Part shown: piece after piece, positions 19,533 through 27,519 of the stretch
How the letters are laid out: each line of letters starts with the position of its first letter
How positions within the stretch are numbered: the stretch's first letter is position 1
DNA from: Bacteroidota bacterium
Lineage (GTDB): Bacteria; Bacteroidota; Bacteroidia; Bacteroidales; UBA4417
Direction of reading: 5' to 3'
NCBI GenBank assembly: GCA_022711175.1
Contig: JAKLFM010000018.1
Location: 1 to 55,450, forward strand
Length of the DNA stretch: 55,450 nt
Translations under genes and position numbers: made by a program
Notes under the pieces: model-generated
Told to the model about the DNA's origin: nothing
The model's database searches: none
What the model saw: only the letters and a program-made list of their open reading frames with translations

Positions 19533-20840
19533 ATGAGTTCATTCGAAATCAAAGGCGGAAATCACCTTCATGGAGAAATTATTCCCCAGGGCGCCAAAAA
19601 CGAAGCGTTACAAATTATCAGCGCAGTATTGCTCACATCCGAAGAAGTGCTGGTTCGTAACATCCCTGATATTCACGATGTAAACAAACTCATTGAACTC
19701 GTTCAGTTGCTCGGTACAAAAACCGAACGTATTGACAGGAACACCTGCCGGTTTAAAGCCGACAGTGTATCGCCCGACAACATGATGACCGATGAATTTC
19801 GCCGTAAGGCTGCCAGCCTGCGCGGTTCGGTAATGATATTAGGGCCAATGCTGGCAAGGTTCGGTAAAGGCTGCATCCCGCAACCCGGAGGCGACAAAAT
19901 CGGCCGCCGCCGCCTTGATACACATATGGTCGGATTCCTGAAACTGGGAGCAAAAATTGAAGCCGATCCATCCAATAAATTCACCTGCCTTACAGCGCCT
20001 AAACTCAAAGGCACCTACATGCTTCTCGACGAGGCATCAGTAACCGGCACCGCCAACCTGGTGATGTCAGCATGCATGGCCGAAGGTAAAACCACATTAT
20101 TTAATGCCGCCTGCGAGCCTTACCTGGTGCAGCTTTGCAATATGCTGGTGCGAATGGGTGCAAAAATAAGCGGCATTGGTTCAAACCTGCTTACCATCAG
20201 AGGTGTGAAAAGCCTTACAGGCACCGAGCACACCATGCTTCCCGACATGATTGAAATAGGCAGTTTTATTGGCCTGGCAGCCATGACACAGTCCGACATC
20301 ACCATTCGCAATGTTAATTACAAAGCGCTGGGCATTATTCCAGATGTTTTCAGGAAACTTGGAGTGAAACTCAGGGTAAAAGGCGACGACATACATGTGC
20401 CGGCTCAAAAGCATTATGAAGTGGAAACCTTCATGGATGGATCCATCATGACCATTGCCGATGCTCCATGGCCGGGATTTACCCCCGACCTGATCAGCGT
20501 TGCACTGGTTACAGCCATACAAGCCAAAGGCAGCGTGCTCATCCATCAGAAGATGTTCGAGAGCCGCCTGTTCTTCGTTGACAAACTCATCGACATGGGC
20601 GCCCAAATCATCCTTTGCGATCCGCACCGGGCAACCGTTAATGGCCTCGACCGCAAATTTCCGCTGCGCGGCATCAGAATGTCATCGCCCGATATACGCG
20701 CCGGCGTTTCATTATTAATAGCCGCGCTCTCGGCAACAGGTACCAGCATTATCGACAATATTGAACAGATTGACCGCGGTTACCAGGATATCGACGGCAG
20801 GCTCAGGGCACTGGGAGCACAAATACACCGGATCGACTGA
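19533..20840 (+). CDS. murA: UDP-N-acetylglucosamine 1-carboxyvinyltransferase (MurA), Asp-type active site
   Basis: 435 residues; transfers enolpyruvate from PEP to UDP-GlcNAc, the first committed step of peptidoglycan synthesis in the cytosol. Conserved GAKNEAL (residues 20-26) and the DIRAGVSLLIAALSATG block identify the family. The active-site loop reads IPQPGGDKIGRRRLDTH: the Cys that fosfomycin alkylates (C115 in E. coli) is Asp here (D121). In other species this change leaves the enzyme active but resistant to fosfomycin. Immediately downstream of DUF4290. Confidence 0.95.
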   Translation: MSSFEIKGGNHLHGEIIPQGAKNEALQIISAVLLTSEEVLVRNIPDIHDVNKLIELVQLLGTKTERIDRNTCRFKADSVSPDNMMTDEFRRKAASLRGSVMILGPMLARFGKGCIPQPGGDKIGRRRLDTHMVGFLKLGAKIEADPSNKFTCLTAPKLKGTYMLLDEASVTGTANLVMSACMAEGKTTLFNAACEPYLVQLCNMLVRMGAKISGIGSNLLTIRGVKSLTGTEHTMLPDMIEIGSFIGLAAMTQSDITIRNVNYKALGIIPDVFRKLGVKLRVKGDDIHVPAQKHYEVETFMDGSIMTIADAPWPGFTPDLISVALVTAIQAKGSVLIHQKMFESRLFFVDKLIDMGAQIILCDPHRATVNGLDRKFPLRGIRMSSPDIRAGVSLLIAALSATGTSIIDNIEQIDRGYQDIDGRLRALGAQIHRID

Positions 20841-21014
20841 TCCGCTGTTTACTCTGCAATATTTCAATCTGACAAAATGTCAACGATTCCTGATTGGCAG
20901 GCTATTTGTTTAAAAGCCGCACAACAAAACCTTACTTTTACAGCACAGGCAACAGAGTGAGGTGTTCAATATTTACCAACCTGAATTACAGTAGTTTAAA
21001 ATATTTTTCCTGTC

Positions 21015-21599
21015 ATGAAGCTTAAAAAAGAGAAAGAAAAGGAAACCAAAAAAGAAGAAACTGCGCCGGCACCTGACAATGTTGCCGGTGAACCTGGTGC
21101 AACTGCAGCAGAAGCCGAAAAAGACAATGGTGATGCGGAACATGTGCTGTCAGCCGAAGTTGAACTGAAACAAAAAATTGACGAAGTGAACGATAAATAC
21201 CTTCGCCTGTACTCCGAATTCGACAATTACCGCAAGCGCACCATCAAGGAAAAGATTGAACTCAGCAAAACGGCTTCGGAAGATATCATCACATCACTAC
21301 TGCCGGTAATCGACGATATGGAGCGTGCCATCAAATCGCTCGATGAATTTGAAGGGCATGAGTCGCAAAAAGAAGGCTTCAGGCTCATCTTCGCCAAATT
21401 AAAGAACATCTTAACTGCAAAAGGTTTATCAGAAATTAAGGCAGTGGGAGAACCTTTTGATGTTGACCTTCACGAGGCTGTGGCTCATTTCCCTGCCCCA
21501 GCTGAGGACATGAAGAATAAAGTGATTGACGAAGTGCAGAAAGGCTACCTTCTTAACGAGAAAGTAATTCGCTTTGCCAAAGTAGTTGTTGGCAATTAA
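21015..21599 (+). CDS. grpE: GrpE nucleotide-exchange factor
   Basis: 194 residues. The first 65 residues are a charged low-complexity arm. Then a long coiled-coil helix leads into LYSEFDNYRKRTIKEKIELS and LLPVIDDMERAI, and the C-terminal beta wing has EPFDVDLHEAVAHFPA and GYLLNEKVIRFAKVVVGN. It releases ADP from DnaK. The gene lies 24 bases before dnaJ and is clearly in an operon with it; dnaK is not in the window. Confidence 0.95.
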   Translation: MKLKKEKEKETKKEETAPAPDNVAGEPGATAAEAEKDNGDAEHVLSAEVELKQKIDEVNDKYLRLYSEFDNYRKRTIKEKIELSKTASEDIITSLLPVIDDMERAIKSLDEFEGHESQKEGFRLIFAKLKNILTAKGLSEIKAVGEPFDVDLHEAVAHFPAPAEDMKNKVIDEVQKGYLLNEKVIRFAKVVVGN

Positions 21600-21623
21600 A
21601 AGCAACCCGATAAAAATTACAAC

Positions 21624-22772
21624 GTGGCAAAACGCGATTATTACGAGGTTTTGGGAGTATCGCGCGGGGCAAGCGCCGATGAGATCAAAAAGGCTTACCG
21701 CCAGATGGCGCTCAAATACCATCCCGACAAAAATCCCAACAACAAGGAAGCCGAGGAAAAATTCAAGGAAGCTGCCGAAGCCTACGAAGTGCTCAGCGAT
21801 GCAGACAAGCGCAAACGTTATGACCAGTATGGACATGATGGTTTAAAAGGCGGTTTTGGCGGTTTCCAGGAGTTCACCAACATGGAAGACATTTTCAGCC
21901 AGTTTGGTGACATCTTTGGCAGCGCTTTCGGGGGCGCTTTCAGCGGGTTTGGAGGCGGTGGCCGCCAGCAGCGGCGCGTTAACCGCGGTACCAACCTGCG
22001 CGTTAAAGTGCGCCTTACACTCGAAGAAATCAACACCGGCGTTGAGAAAAAACTCAAGGTAAATAAATACGTCCAGTGCCAGCATTGCAGCGGTACCGGT
22101 TCGCAGGGAGGATCGTCGTTTTCAACCTGCAGTACCTGTCGTGGAACAGGGCAGGTGACCAGGGTTACGAACACCTTCCTCGGGCAGATGCAAACTTCTT
22201 CTACCTGCCCCGCTTGCGGCGGCGAAGGCCATATCATACAGAACAAATGTGTGCACTGTGCCGGCAACGGAATTGTGAAAGGCGAAGAGATCATCACGGT
22301 TGACATCCCTGCCGGCGTTTCGGAGGGCATTCAACTTTCGATGAACGGTAAAGGCAATGCGGCAGCACGAAGCGGAATACCAGGCGATTTGATCATACAG
22401 ATTGAAGAAGCGCCTCACAACGATTTGCAGCGCGACGGCAACAACCTGCTCTACGACCTGTTCATCAGCTTCCCCGATTCGGCACTCGGAACTTCGGTGG
22501 ATATTCCCACCCTCGATGGTAAAGCAAGGATTAAGATAGATCCCGGAACACAGGCTGGCAAAGTGCTGAGGCTGAAAGGCAAAGGCGTTCCGTCACTCAA
22601 TTCGTACGGCAAAGGTGACCTGCTCATCACCATCAACATATGGACTCCGAAAACCCTCAGCAGGCAGGAACGTGAAATGCTTGAAGAGCTTCAGCATTCC
22701 GAAAATTTCAAACCTGCGCCGGGCGCCAGGGAGAAAGGTTTCTTCGACAGGATGAAAGAGTATTTCCAGTAA
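21624..22772 (+). CDS. dnaJ: Chaperone DnaJ (type A Hsp40)
   Basis: 382 residues; the start is GTG (next residues [10 protein letters not shown]). The J domain carries HPD in [12 protein letters not shown] (residues 26-37), then a Gly/Phe-rich linker. Four zinc-binding repeats follow: [24 protein letters not shown] and CVHCAGNG. The C-terminal substrate-binding domains end the protein. It stimulates the DnaK ATPase. A strong terminator follows at 22799. Confidence 0.97.
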   Translation: MAKRDYYEVLGVSRGASADEIKKAYRQMALKYHPDKNPNNKEAEEKFKEAAEAYEVLSDADKRKRYDQYGHDGLKGGFGGFQEFTNMEDIFSQFGDIFGSAFGGAFSGFGGGGRQQRRVNRGTNLRVKVRLTLEEINTGVEKKLKVNKYVQCQHCSGTGSQGGSSFSTCSTCRGTGQVTRVTNTFLGQMQTSSTCPACGGEGHIIQNKCVHCAGNGIVKGEEIITVDIPAGVSEGIQLSMNGKGNAAARSGIPGDLIIQIEEAPHNDLQRDGNNLLYDLFISFPDSALGTSVDIPTLDGKARIKIDPGTQAGKVLRLKGKGVPSLNSYGKGDLLITINIWTPKTLSRQEREMLEELQHSENFKPAPGAREKGFFDRMKEYFQ

Positions 22773-22798
22773 TTTCAAAACCTTAAGAATTGTTAAAG

Positions 22799-22821
22799 GC
22801 CGGGACAATACCCGGCTTTTT
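22799..22821 (+). terminator. Terminator of grpE-dnaJ
   Basis: A perfect GCCGGG/CCCGGC stem with the loop ACAATA is followed by five T, 26 bases after the dnaJ stop. Confidence 0.85.
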
Positions 22822-22893
22822 GCGTTCAGGAATGGTATCTCAATCCTGAATCATCCTATATTTGAACGAAATTTAAAGTCATACTTTACAGCA

Positions 22894-23841
22894 ATGGCAA
22901 TTCTTACCGTCAACAACGTAAGCAAGCATTTCGCCGCGCAAACGGCACTCAACAAGGTAAGTATCGAAGTACCGCCTCAAAGCATTTTCGGTCTGCTGGG
23001 TCCCAATGGTGCGGGTAAAACAACGCTCATCCGCATTATCAACCAGATTACCGGCCCCGACGAGGGCGAAGTGCTTCTTGAAAACCAGAAACTGAAGCCC
23101 GATCATGTGTATTCGATAGGGTACCTTCCTGAAGAGCGCGGTTTATACAAGAAAATGGCCGTTGGCGAACAAGCGCTGTACCTGGCACAACTCAAAGGAA
23201 TGAGCCATCACGATGCATTGGAAAAGCTCAAATTATGGTTTCGCAAGTTTGAAATCGAATCGTGGTGGGGCAAAAAGGTAGAAGAACTCTCAAAAGGCAT
23301 GCAGCAAAAAGTCCAGTTCATCGTTACCGTTGTTCATGAACCGAAACTACTGATCTTCGATGAGCCTTTCAGCGGATTCGATCCTATAAACGTCAACCTG
23401 CTGAAGGACGAAATCCTGGAACTCAGGCGTAAAGGAGCTACTGTGATTTTCTCCACCCACAATATGGCTTCGGTTGAGGAACTGTGCGACAATATTGCGC
23501 TCATCAACAAAGCCAACAAGATTCTCGACGGCAGCGTGAAGGAAATCAAAAAACGTAACCGCACCAACACCTTTGAGCTACACTACCGCGATTTCGAAGG
23601 CGACCTGCGCTCGGTGCTGAACGAGAAATTCACCCTGGTGAGCGACAGTCGAGACGACGGCCTGCACACCGCTGTTGTAAAACTGCCGATGGATGCCGGT
23701 CCTAACGACCTGCTTGCCGGCATGATGCCATATACCACTATCACCAGCCTCAGCGAGATCATTCCTTCGATGAACGACATTTTTATAAATACCGTGAATT
23801 CATTTAACGGCGGCGACCCTAACGACCTGTTAAACAATTGA
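22894..23841 (+). CDS. ABC-2 exporter ATP-binding subunit (NatA-like)
   Basis: 315 residues. Walker A GLLGPNGAGKTTLIRI (about residues 32-47), Q loop INQITGPDEGEV, signature LSKGMQQKVQF, Walker B LLIFDEPFSGFDP and switch STHNM. The C-terminal 90 residues match the DUF4162 extension found in ABC-2 ATPases. It powers the permease encoded 25 bases downstream. The substrate is unknown; NatAB-type systems export Na+ or small compounds. Confidence 0.92.
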   Translation: MAILTVNNVSKHFAAQTALNKVSIEVPPQSIFGLLGPNGAGKTTLIRIINQITGPDEGEVLLENQKLKPDHVYSIGYLPEERGLYKKMAVGEQALYLAQLKGMSHHDALEKLKLWFRKFEIESWWGKKVEELSKGMQQKVQFIVTVVHEPKLLIFDEPFSGFDPINVNLLKDEILELRRKGATVIFSTHNMASVEELCDNIALINKANKILDGSVKEIKKRNRTNTFELHYRDFEGDLRSVLNEKFTLVSDSRDDGLHTAVVKLPMDAGPNDLLAGMMPYTTITSLSEIIPSMNDIFINTVNSFNGGDPNDLLNN

Positions 23842-23866
23842 TCAGCACTAATAAACCAGAGTTAAC

Positions 23867-25279
23867 ATGAACAAGATACTTCTCATCATACGCCGCGAAT
23901 ATCTAACCAGGGTAAGGAAACGCTCCTTCATCGTGATGACTATACTGGGTCCGATACTGATGGCTGCCATTTTCGTCATCCCCATTTATTTTGCCACCAT
24001 GCAGGACGAGAAAAGAGTGATAAATGTGGTGGATGAAACAGGTCTGTTTATAAGCAAGTTCAGCAATACCGACAACTATAACTTCATTCCGCAATACACC
24101 GACCTCGAAACCGCCAAAAAAACACTGAAGCAAACCGAAGGTTATGCCCTGCTGTATATCCCCCGCACCGAACTCAATGTGCCAACCCAGGCAATGATAT
24201 ACTCCGACAAACAGCCATCGCTGAACCTGAAAAACTACATTTCGGGCGTGATGAACCGGGAACTCGAAAAGCAAAAACTCGCTGCTGAAATCCGGAACCA
24301 GATAAGGATGATTAACCCGGGATACAATGCCGTTGCCGATACAGCCGCCGATAACCTGATGAGCGAAACCATCCTCAAAAACATCAAAACCGATGTGAAC
24401 ATTCTCACCTATACCATTGAAGAAGGGGGTGCTGAGAAGAAAAGTTTCACCGAAATAAATATGATCGTCGGGATGGTTGCCAGCATTATGATATATATGT
24501 TCATTTTTATGTTTGGTTCGCAACTGATGCGGGGTGTGATCGAGGAGAAAACCAACCGTATTGTCGAAGTGATCGTATCGTCGGTGAAACCATTTCAACT
24601 GATGCTTGGCAAAATCATAGGCGTAGCGTTGGTCGGGCTGACGCAATTCCTGCTTTGGGTGGTATTTACGACCATACTGGTGGGCGCTTTCCAGCAAACA
24701 TTTCCTGATAAGTTTAAAGCACCCGCAGCACAGCAACAATTTGTCACCGGCCAGCAGATGCAACCGCAGGCTATCGCTGATGAAACCACAGCAAACCTCA
24801 AAGTAGAGACCGGCAACGAAACTGCGAACCAGATTTTCGAAGCCATTGCCTCCATTAACTTCCCGGTGATGATTGTTTCGTTCATCTTTTTCTTTATCGG
24901 GGGTTACCTGTTGTATGGCGCGCTTTTTGCGGCCATAGGTTCAGCGGTTGACAATGAAGCCGACACACAGCAGTTTATGCTTCCGGTAACCGTGCCACTC
25001 ATACTTGCCATTGTGATGATGCAATACGTGATCAACAATCCCGAAGGGCCACTCTCGTGGTGGTTGTCGATGATTCCGTTTACATCGCCTGTTATCATGA
25101 TGATCCGCATTCCGTTCGGAGTTCCGTACTGGGAGCTTGCTTTATCTGCAGTATTGCTCATTGCTGGATTTCTTGCCACCACCTGGCTTGCTGCGAAAAT
25201 TTACCGTACCGGCATCCTCATGTATGGCAAAAAGGTGAATTATGCCGAACTTTGGAAATGGATACGGTATAAAGGGTAG
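23867..25279 (+). CDS. ABC-2 exporter permease (NatB-like)
   Basis: 470 residues. One N-terminal membrane helix (SFIVMTILGPILMAAIFVIP), a periplasmic domain of about 160 residues, then about five further helices in the C-terminal half, with the ABC-2 block QLMRGVIEEKTNRIVEVIVS preceding them. A Gln/Ala-rich loop (KAPAAQQQFVTGQQMQPQAI) interrupts the membrane part. Forms the transport channel with the upstream ATPase. Confidence 0.9.
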   Translation: MNKILLIIRREYLTRVRKRSFIVMTILGPILMAAIFVIPIYFATMQDEKRVINVVDETGLFISKFSNTDNYNFIPQYTDLETAKKTLKQTEGYALLYIPRTELNVPTQAMIYSDKQPSLNLKNYISGVMNRELEKQKLAAEIRNQIRMINPGYNAVADTAADNLMSETILKNIKTDVNILTYTIEEGGAEKKSFTEINMIVGMVASIMIYMFIFMFGSQLMRGVIEEKTNRIVEVIVSSVKPFQLMLGKIIGVALVGLTQFLLWVVFTTILVGAFQQTFPDKFKAPAAQQQFVTGQQMQPQAIADETTANLKVETGNETANQIFEAIASINFPVMIVSFIFFFIGGYLLYGALFAAIGSAVDNEADTQQFMLPVTVPLILAIVMMQYVINNPEGPLSWWLSMIPFTSPVIMMIRIPFGVPYWELALSAVLLIAGFLATTWLAAKIYRTGILMYGKKVNYAELWKWIRYKG

Positions 25280-25281
25280 TT

Positions 25282-25410
25282 TCAGGTTTCAGGTTTAAAG
25301 TTTCATGCTATTCATCAAAACAACCAGGATTAGACTGTGAAAACATCAAAAAACTTTAACCCTTAACCCAAAACTTTAAACTTTAAACATCAAACTTCAA
25401 ACTCTGAACT
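25282..25410. repeat. GTTTAAAGTTTC repeats in inverted arrangement
   Basis: The gap between the ABC permease and the regulator holds CAGGTTTAAAGTTTCATG at 25289-25306 on the plus strand. Reverse-complement copies (AAACTTTAAACTTTAAACAT and CAAACTTCAAACTCTGAAC) lie at about 25370-25409. The two halves could form a long AT-rich hairpin. This is the same motif as at 19388-19425. Confidence 0.5.
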
Positions 25411-25413
25411 CTC

Positions 25414-26574
25414 ATGCCACGAATACTCATCATTGACGACGAACGCGCTATCCGCAGCACTCTGCGCGAAATTCTTGAATACGAAAGTTACCAGGTTGAC
25501 GACGCCGTAGATGGCCCGACAGGGTTGGAACTCGTGTCGAAAGAGAGTTATGATGTGATCCTTTGCGATATTAAGATGCCGCAAATGGATGGCATCGAAG
25601 TACTTGAAAAAGTGCAGCAGATGACCGATGCACCCATGGTGATGATTTCGGGGCACGGAAATATTGAAACTGCCGTGGAAGCCATCAAAAAAGGCGCATA
25701 TGATTACATAGCCAAGCCCCTCGACCTCAACAGGCTGCTCATCACCATACGCAATGCGATGGATAAGTCGCGGCTGGTTACCGAAACCAAGGCACTGAAA
25801 CGCAGGGTGAGCAGGCAGTACGACATGATAGGCGAATCGCCGGCCATTGCTAAAATCAAAGATATTATCGAACGGGTGGCTCCTACTGATGCCCGTGTGT
25901 TAATCACCGGCGACAACGGCACCGGCAAGGAGCTTGTAGCCCGCTGGCTGCATGAAAAAAGCAACCGTGCCGACGGACCATTTGTGGAAGTAAATTGCGC
26001 CGCCATTCCCTCGGAACTCATTGAAAGCGTGCTTTTCGGGCACGAAAAAGGATCGTTTACCTCGGCCATCAAACAGCGCAAAGGCGACTTTGAGCAGGCA
26101 CATAACGGCACAATCTTCCTTGATGAAATTGGCGATATGAGCCTATCGGCGCAGGCCAAGGTGTTACGAGCACTGCAAGAGAACAAGATCATGCGCGTGG
26201 GCGGTGAAAAGGAAATCCCTGTGAATGTGCGGGTTATAGCTGCCACCAACAAGAATATGCAGGAAGAGATTACCGCCAGGAATTTTCGTGAAGACCTGTA
26301 TCATCGCCTGAGCGTGATTCTCATTCATGTTCCTACGCTGAATGAGCGAACGGAGGATATCCCGTTGTTGGCGCAACACTTCATGGAGCTTATTGCCGAG
26401 AGCCAGGGAAAAGCGCCATCAACATTTACACCTGAGGCTCTCGAAGAGCTGAAGAAATTCCATTATACCGGCAATATACGCGAACTCCGCAACATTATTG
26501 AGCGACTGGCCATCCTTTGCGGCCCTCTTATCACCGCCGAAGATGTGAGGACATTCGCTCAGCCGTTTAGGTAA
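25414..26574 (+). CDS. NtrC-like response regulator lacking a DNA-binding domain
   Basis: 386 residues. Receiver domain with IIDDE, phospho-acceptor D52 in ILCDIKMPQMDG and K in YIAKPLD. The AAA+ domain (about 140-380) has GESPAIAKIK, Walker A GDNGTGKE, Walker B GTIFLDEIGDM and the arginine-finger region FREDLYHRLSVI. The sigma54-contact loop, GAFTGA in NtrC, reads GSFTSA. The protein stops at AQPFR right after the AAA+ C-subdomain, so the Fis-type helix-turn-helix is absent. It could act on sigma54 promoters from solution or on a non-transcriptional target. Confidence 0.85.
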   Translation: MPRILIIDDERAIRSTLREILEYESYQVDDAVDGPTGLELVSKESYDVILCDIKMPQMDGIEVLEKVQQMTDAPMVMISGHGNIETAVEAIKKGAYDYIAKPLDLNRLLITIRNAMDKSRLVTETKALKRRVSRQYDMIGESPAIAKIKDIIERVAPTDARVLITGDNGTGKELVARWLHEKSNRADGPFVEVNCAAIPSELIESVLFGHEKGSFTSAIKQRKGDFEQAHNGTIFLDEIGDMSLSAQAKVLRALQENKIMRVGGEKEIPVNVRVIAATNKNMQEEITARNFREDLYHRLSVILIHVPTLNERTEDIPLLAQHFMELIAESQGKAPSTFTPEALEELKKFHYTGNIRELRNIIERLAILCGPLITAEDVRTFAQPFR

Positions 26575-26580
26575 ACCATC

Positions 26581-27519
26581 TTACCTTATCCTGTACCTTT
26601 TACTATCATAACCGGCAAAGATCCCGAACCCGTTATGAATATTGGTAAATACCCGTGAAGGTTCATCGAAAGGACTGGTTTCGTTATAATTATGATTCAG
26701 CGACTTGAAGTATTTGTATGATGTTTCAGTCATAGATTTTACCACCATGTAGTATTTGACATCGAAAGTAGTCCAATCACTATCTTCGATTCTGAATTTG
26801 AACTGGTAATTTTGCCCGTCGAAATTGCGGTCATCAAAATAAACGATGTAACGAAGAGTACCCGAGGTTTCGAAATCAGCATTATCAAGCTGCGACATAT
26901 CACTGGTGGTAAAAAGAACGTTTCTGGTTTCGTAGAAGGGTTCCATAGAAAATATTGATGAATCTTCCTTTAAAACGATCAGGGAATATATATTGTGCTG
27001 ATTGCCCGGGTCCTGAATAGTCACCACTACATCCATTGAATAATACATAAAAACGGAATCATCATGTACATTGGAATGATACCAGAGTTCATTTATCGTG
27101 GAATCAACCGGTATTGAAGTAATCCTTCCGGTTGAGACTGAAGCCGGCAACGACTCCTGAGCCGAACTGATTGTATCGTACCCTGAGCGTGAAACCATCA
27201 CGCTGTACTTATGACCTTGTCCGGCAATAATTTCCGAAACATAATACTGCGATTCATCAGACTGACTGATGGTATCGACAGGTAAACCGTCTTTGAAAAT
27301 TACAACTCTGGCATCAGTAATTGGCAATATCTCAGCATTGTCGAGAACACTCAGGCTCCTTGAAACATGAACCTTAATAGCGCTGTCGGCCTGAAACAGC
27401 GAATTTGCCACAAGAGTTGGTTTTGCTATCGGAAAATCTTCGATGCTCTCGTATTCCGAACAGCCTGCAATAAATAACATGACAAATGAAAGCAGATATA
27501 TAATGCGCATAGTTTTCAT
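26581..27519 (-). CDS. DUF4249 lipoprotein (TonB-receptor partner)
   Basis: 312 residues. A signal peptide ends in the lipobox FIAGC (Cys about residue 20), followed by SEYESIEDFPIAKPTLVANS. The rest is a beta-rich domain with IKVHVSRSLSVLD and VVIFKDGLPVDTI blocks typical of DUF4249. Such lipoproteins are encoded directly after SusC-like receptors and probably sit on the outer leaflet. The start codon shares its last base with the end of the receptor gene, so the two are co-expressed. Confidence 0.85.
   Translation of the reverse strand: MKTMRIIYLLSFVMLFIAGCSEYESIEDFPIAKPTLVANSLFQADSAIKVHVSRSLSVLDNAEILPITDARVVIFKDGLPVDTISQSDESQYYVSEIIAGQGHKYSVMVSRSGYDTISSAQESLPASVSTGRITSIPVDSTINELWYHSNVHDDSVFMYYSMDVVVTIQDPGNQHNIYSLIVLKEDSSIFSMEPFYETRNVLFTTSDMSQLDNADFETSGTLRYIVYFDDRNFDGQNYQFKFRIEDSDWTTFDVKYYMVVKSMTETSYKYFKSLNHNYNETSPFDEPSRVFTNIHNGFGIFAGYDSKRYRIR

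Noticed and set aside
23903..24763. 286-codon minus-strand frame inside the ABC permease gene
   Set aside because: Shadow of the permease. It is rich in His and Tyr, typical of reversed membrane-protein codons.
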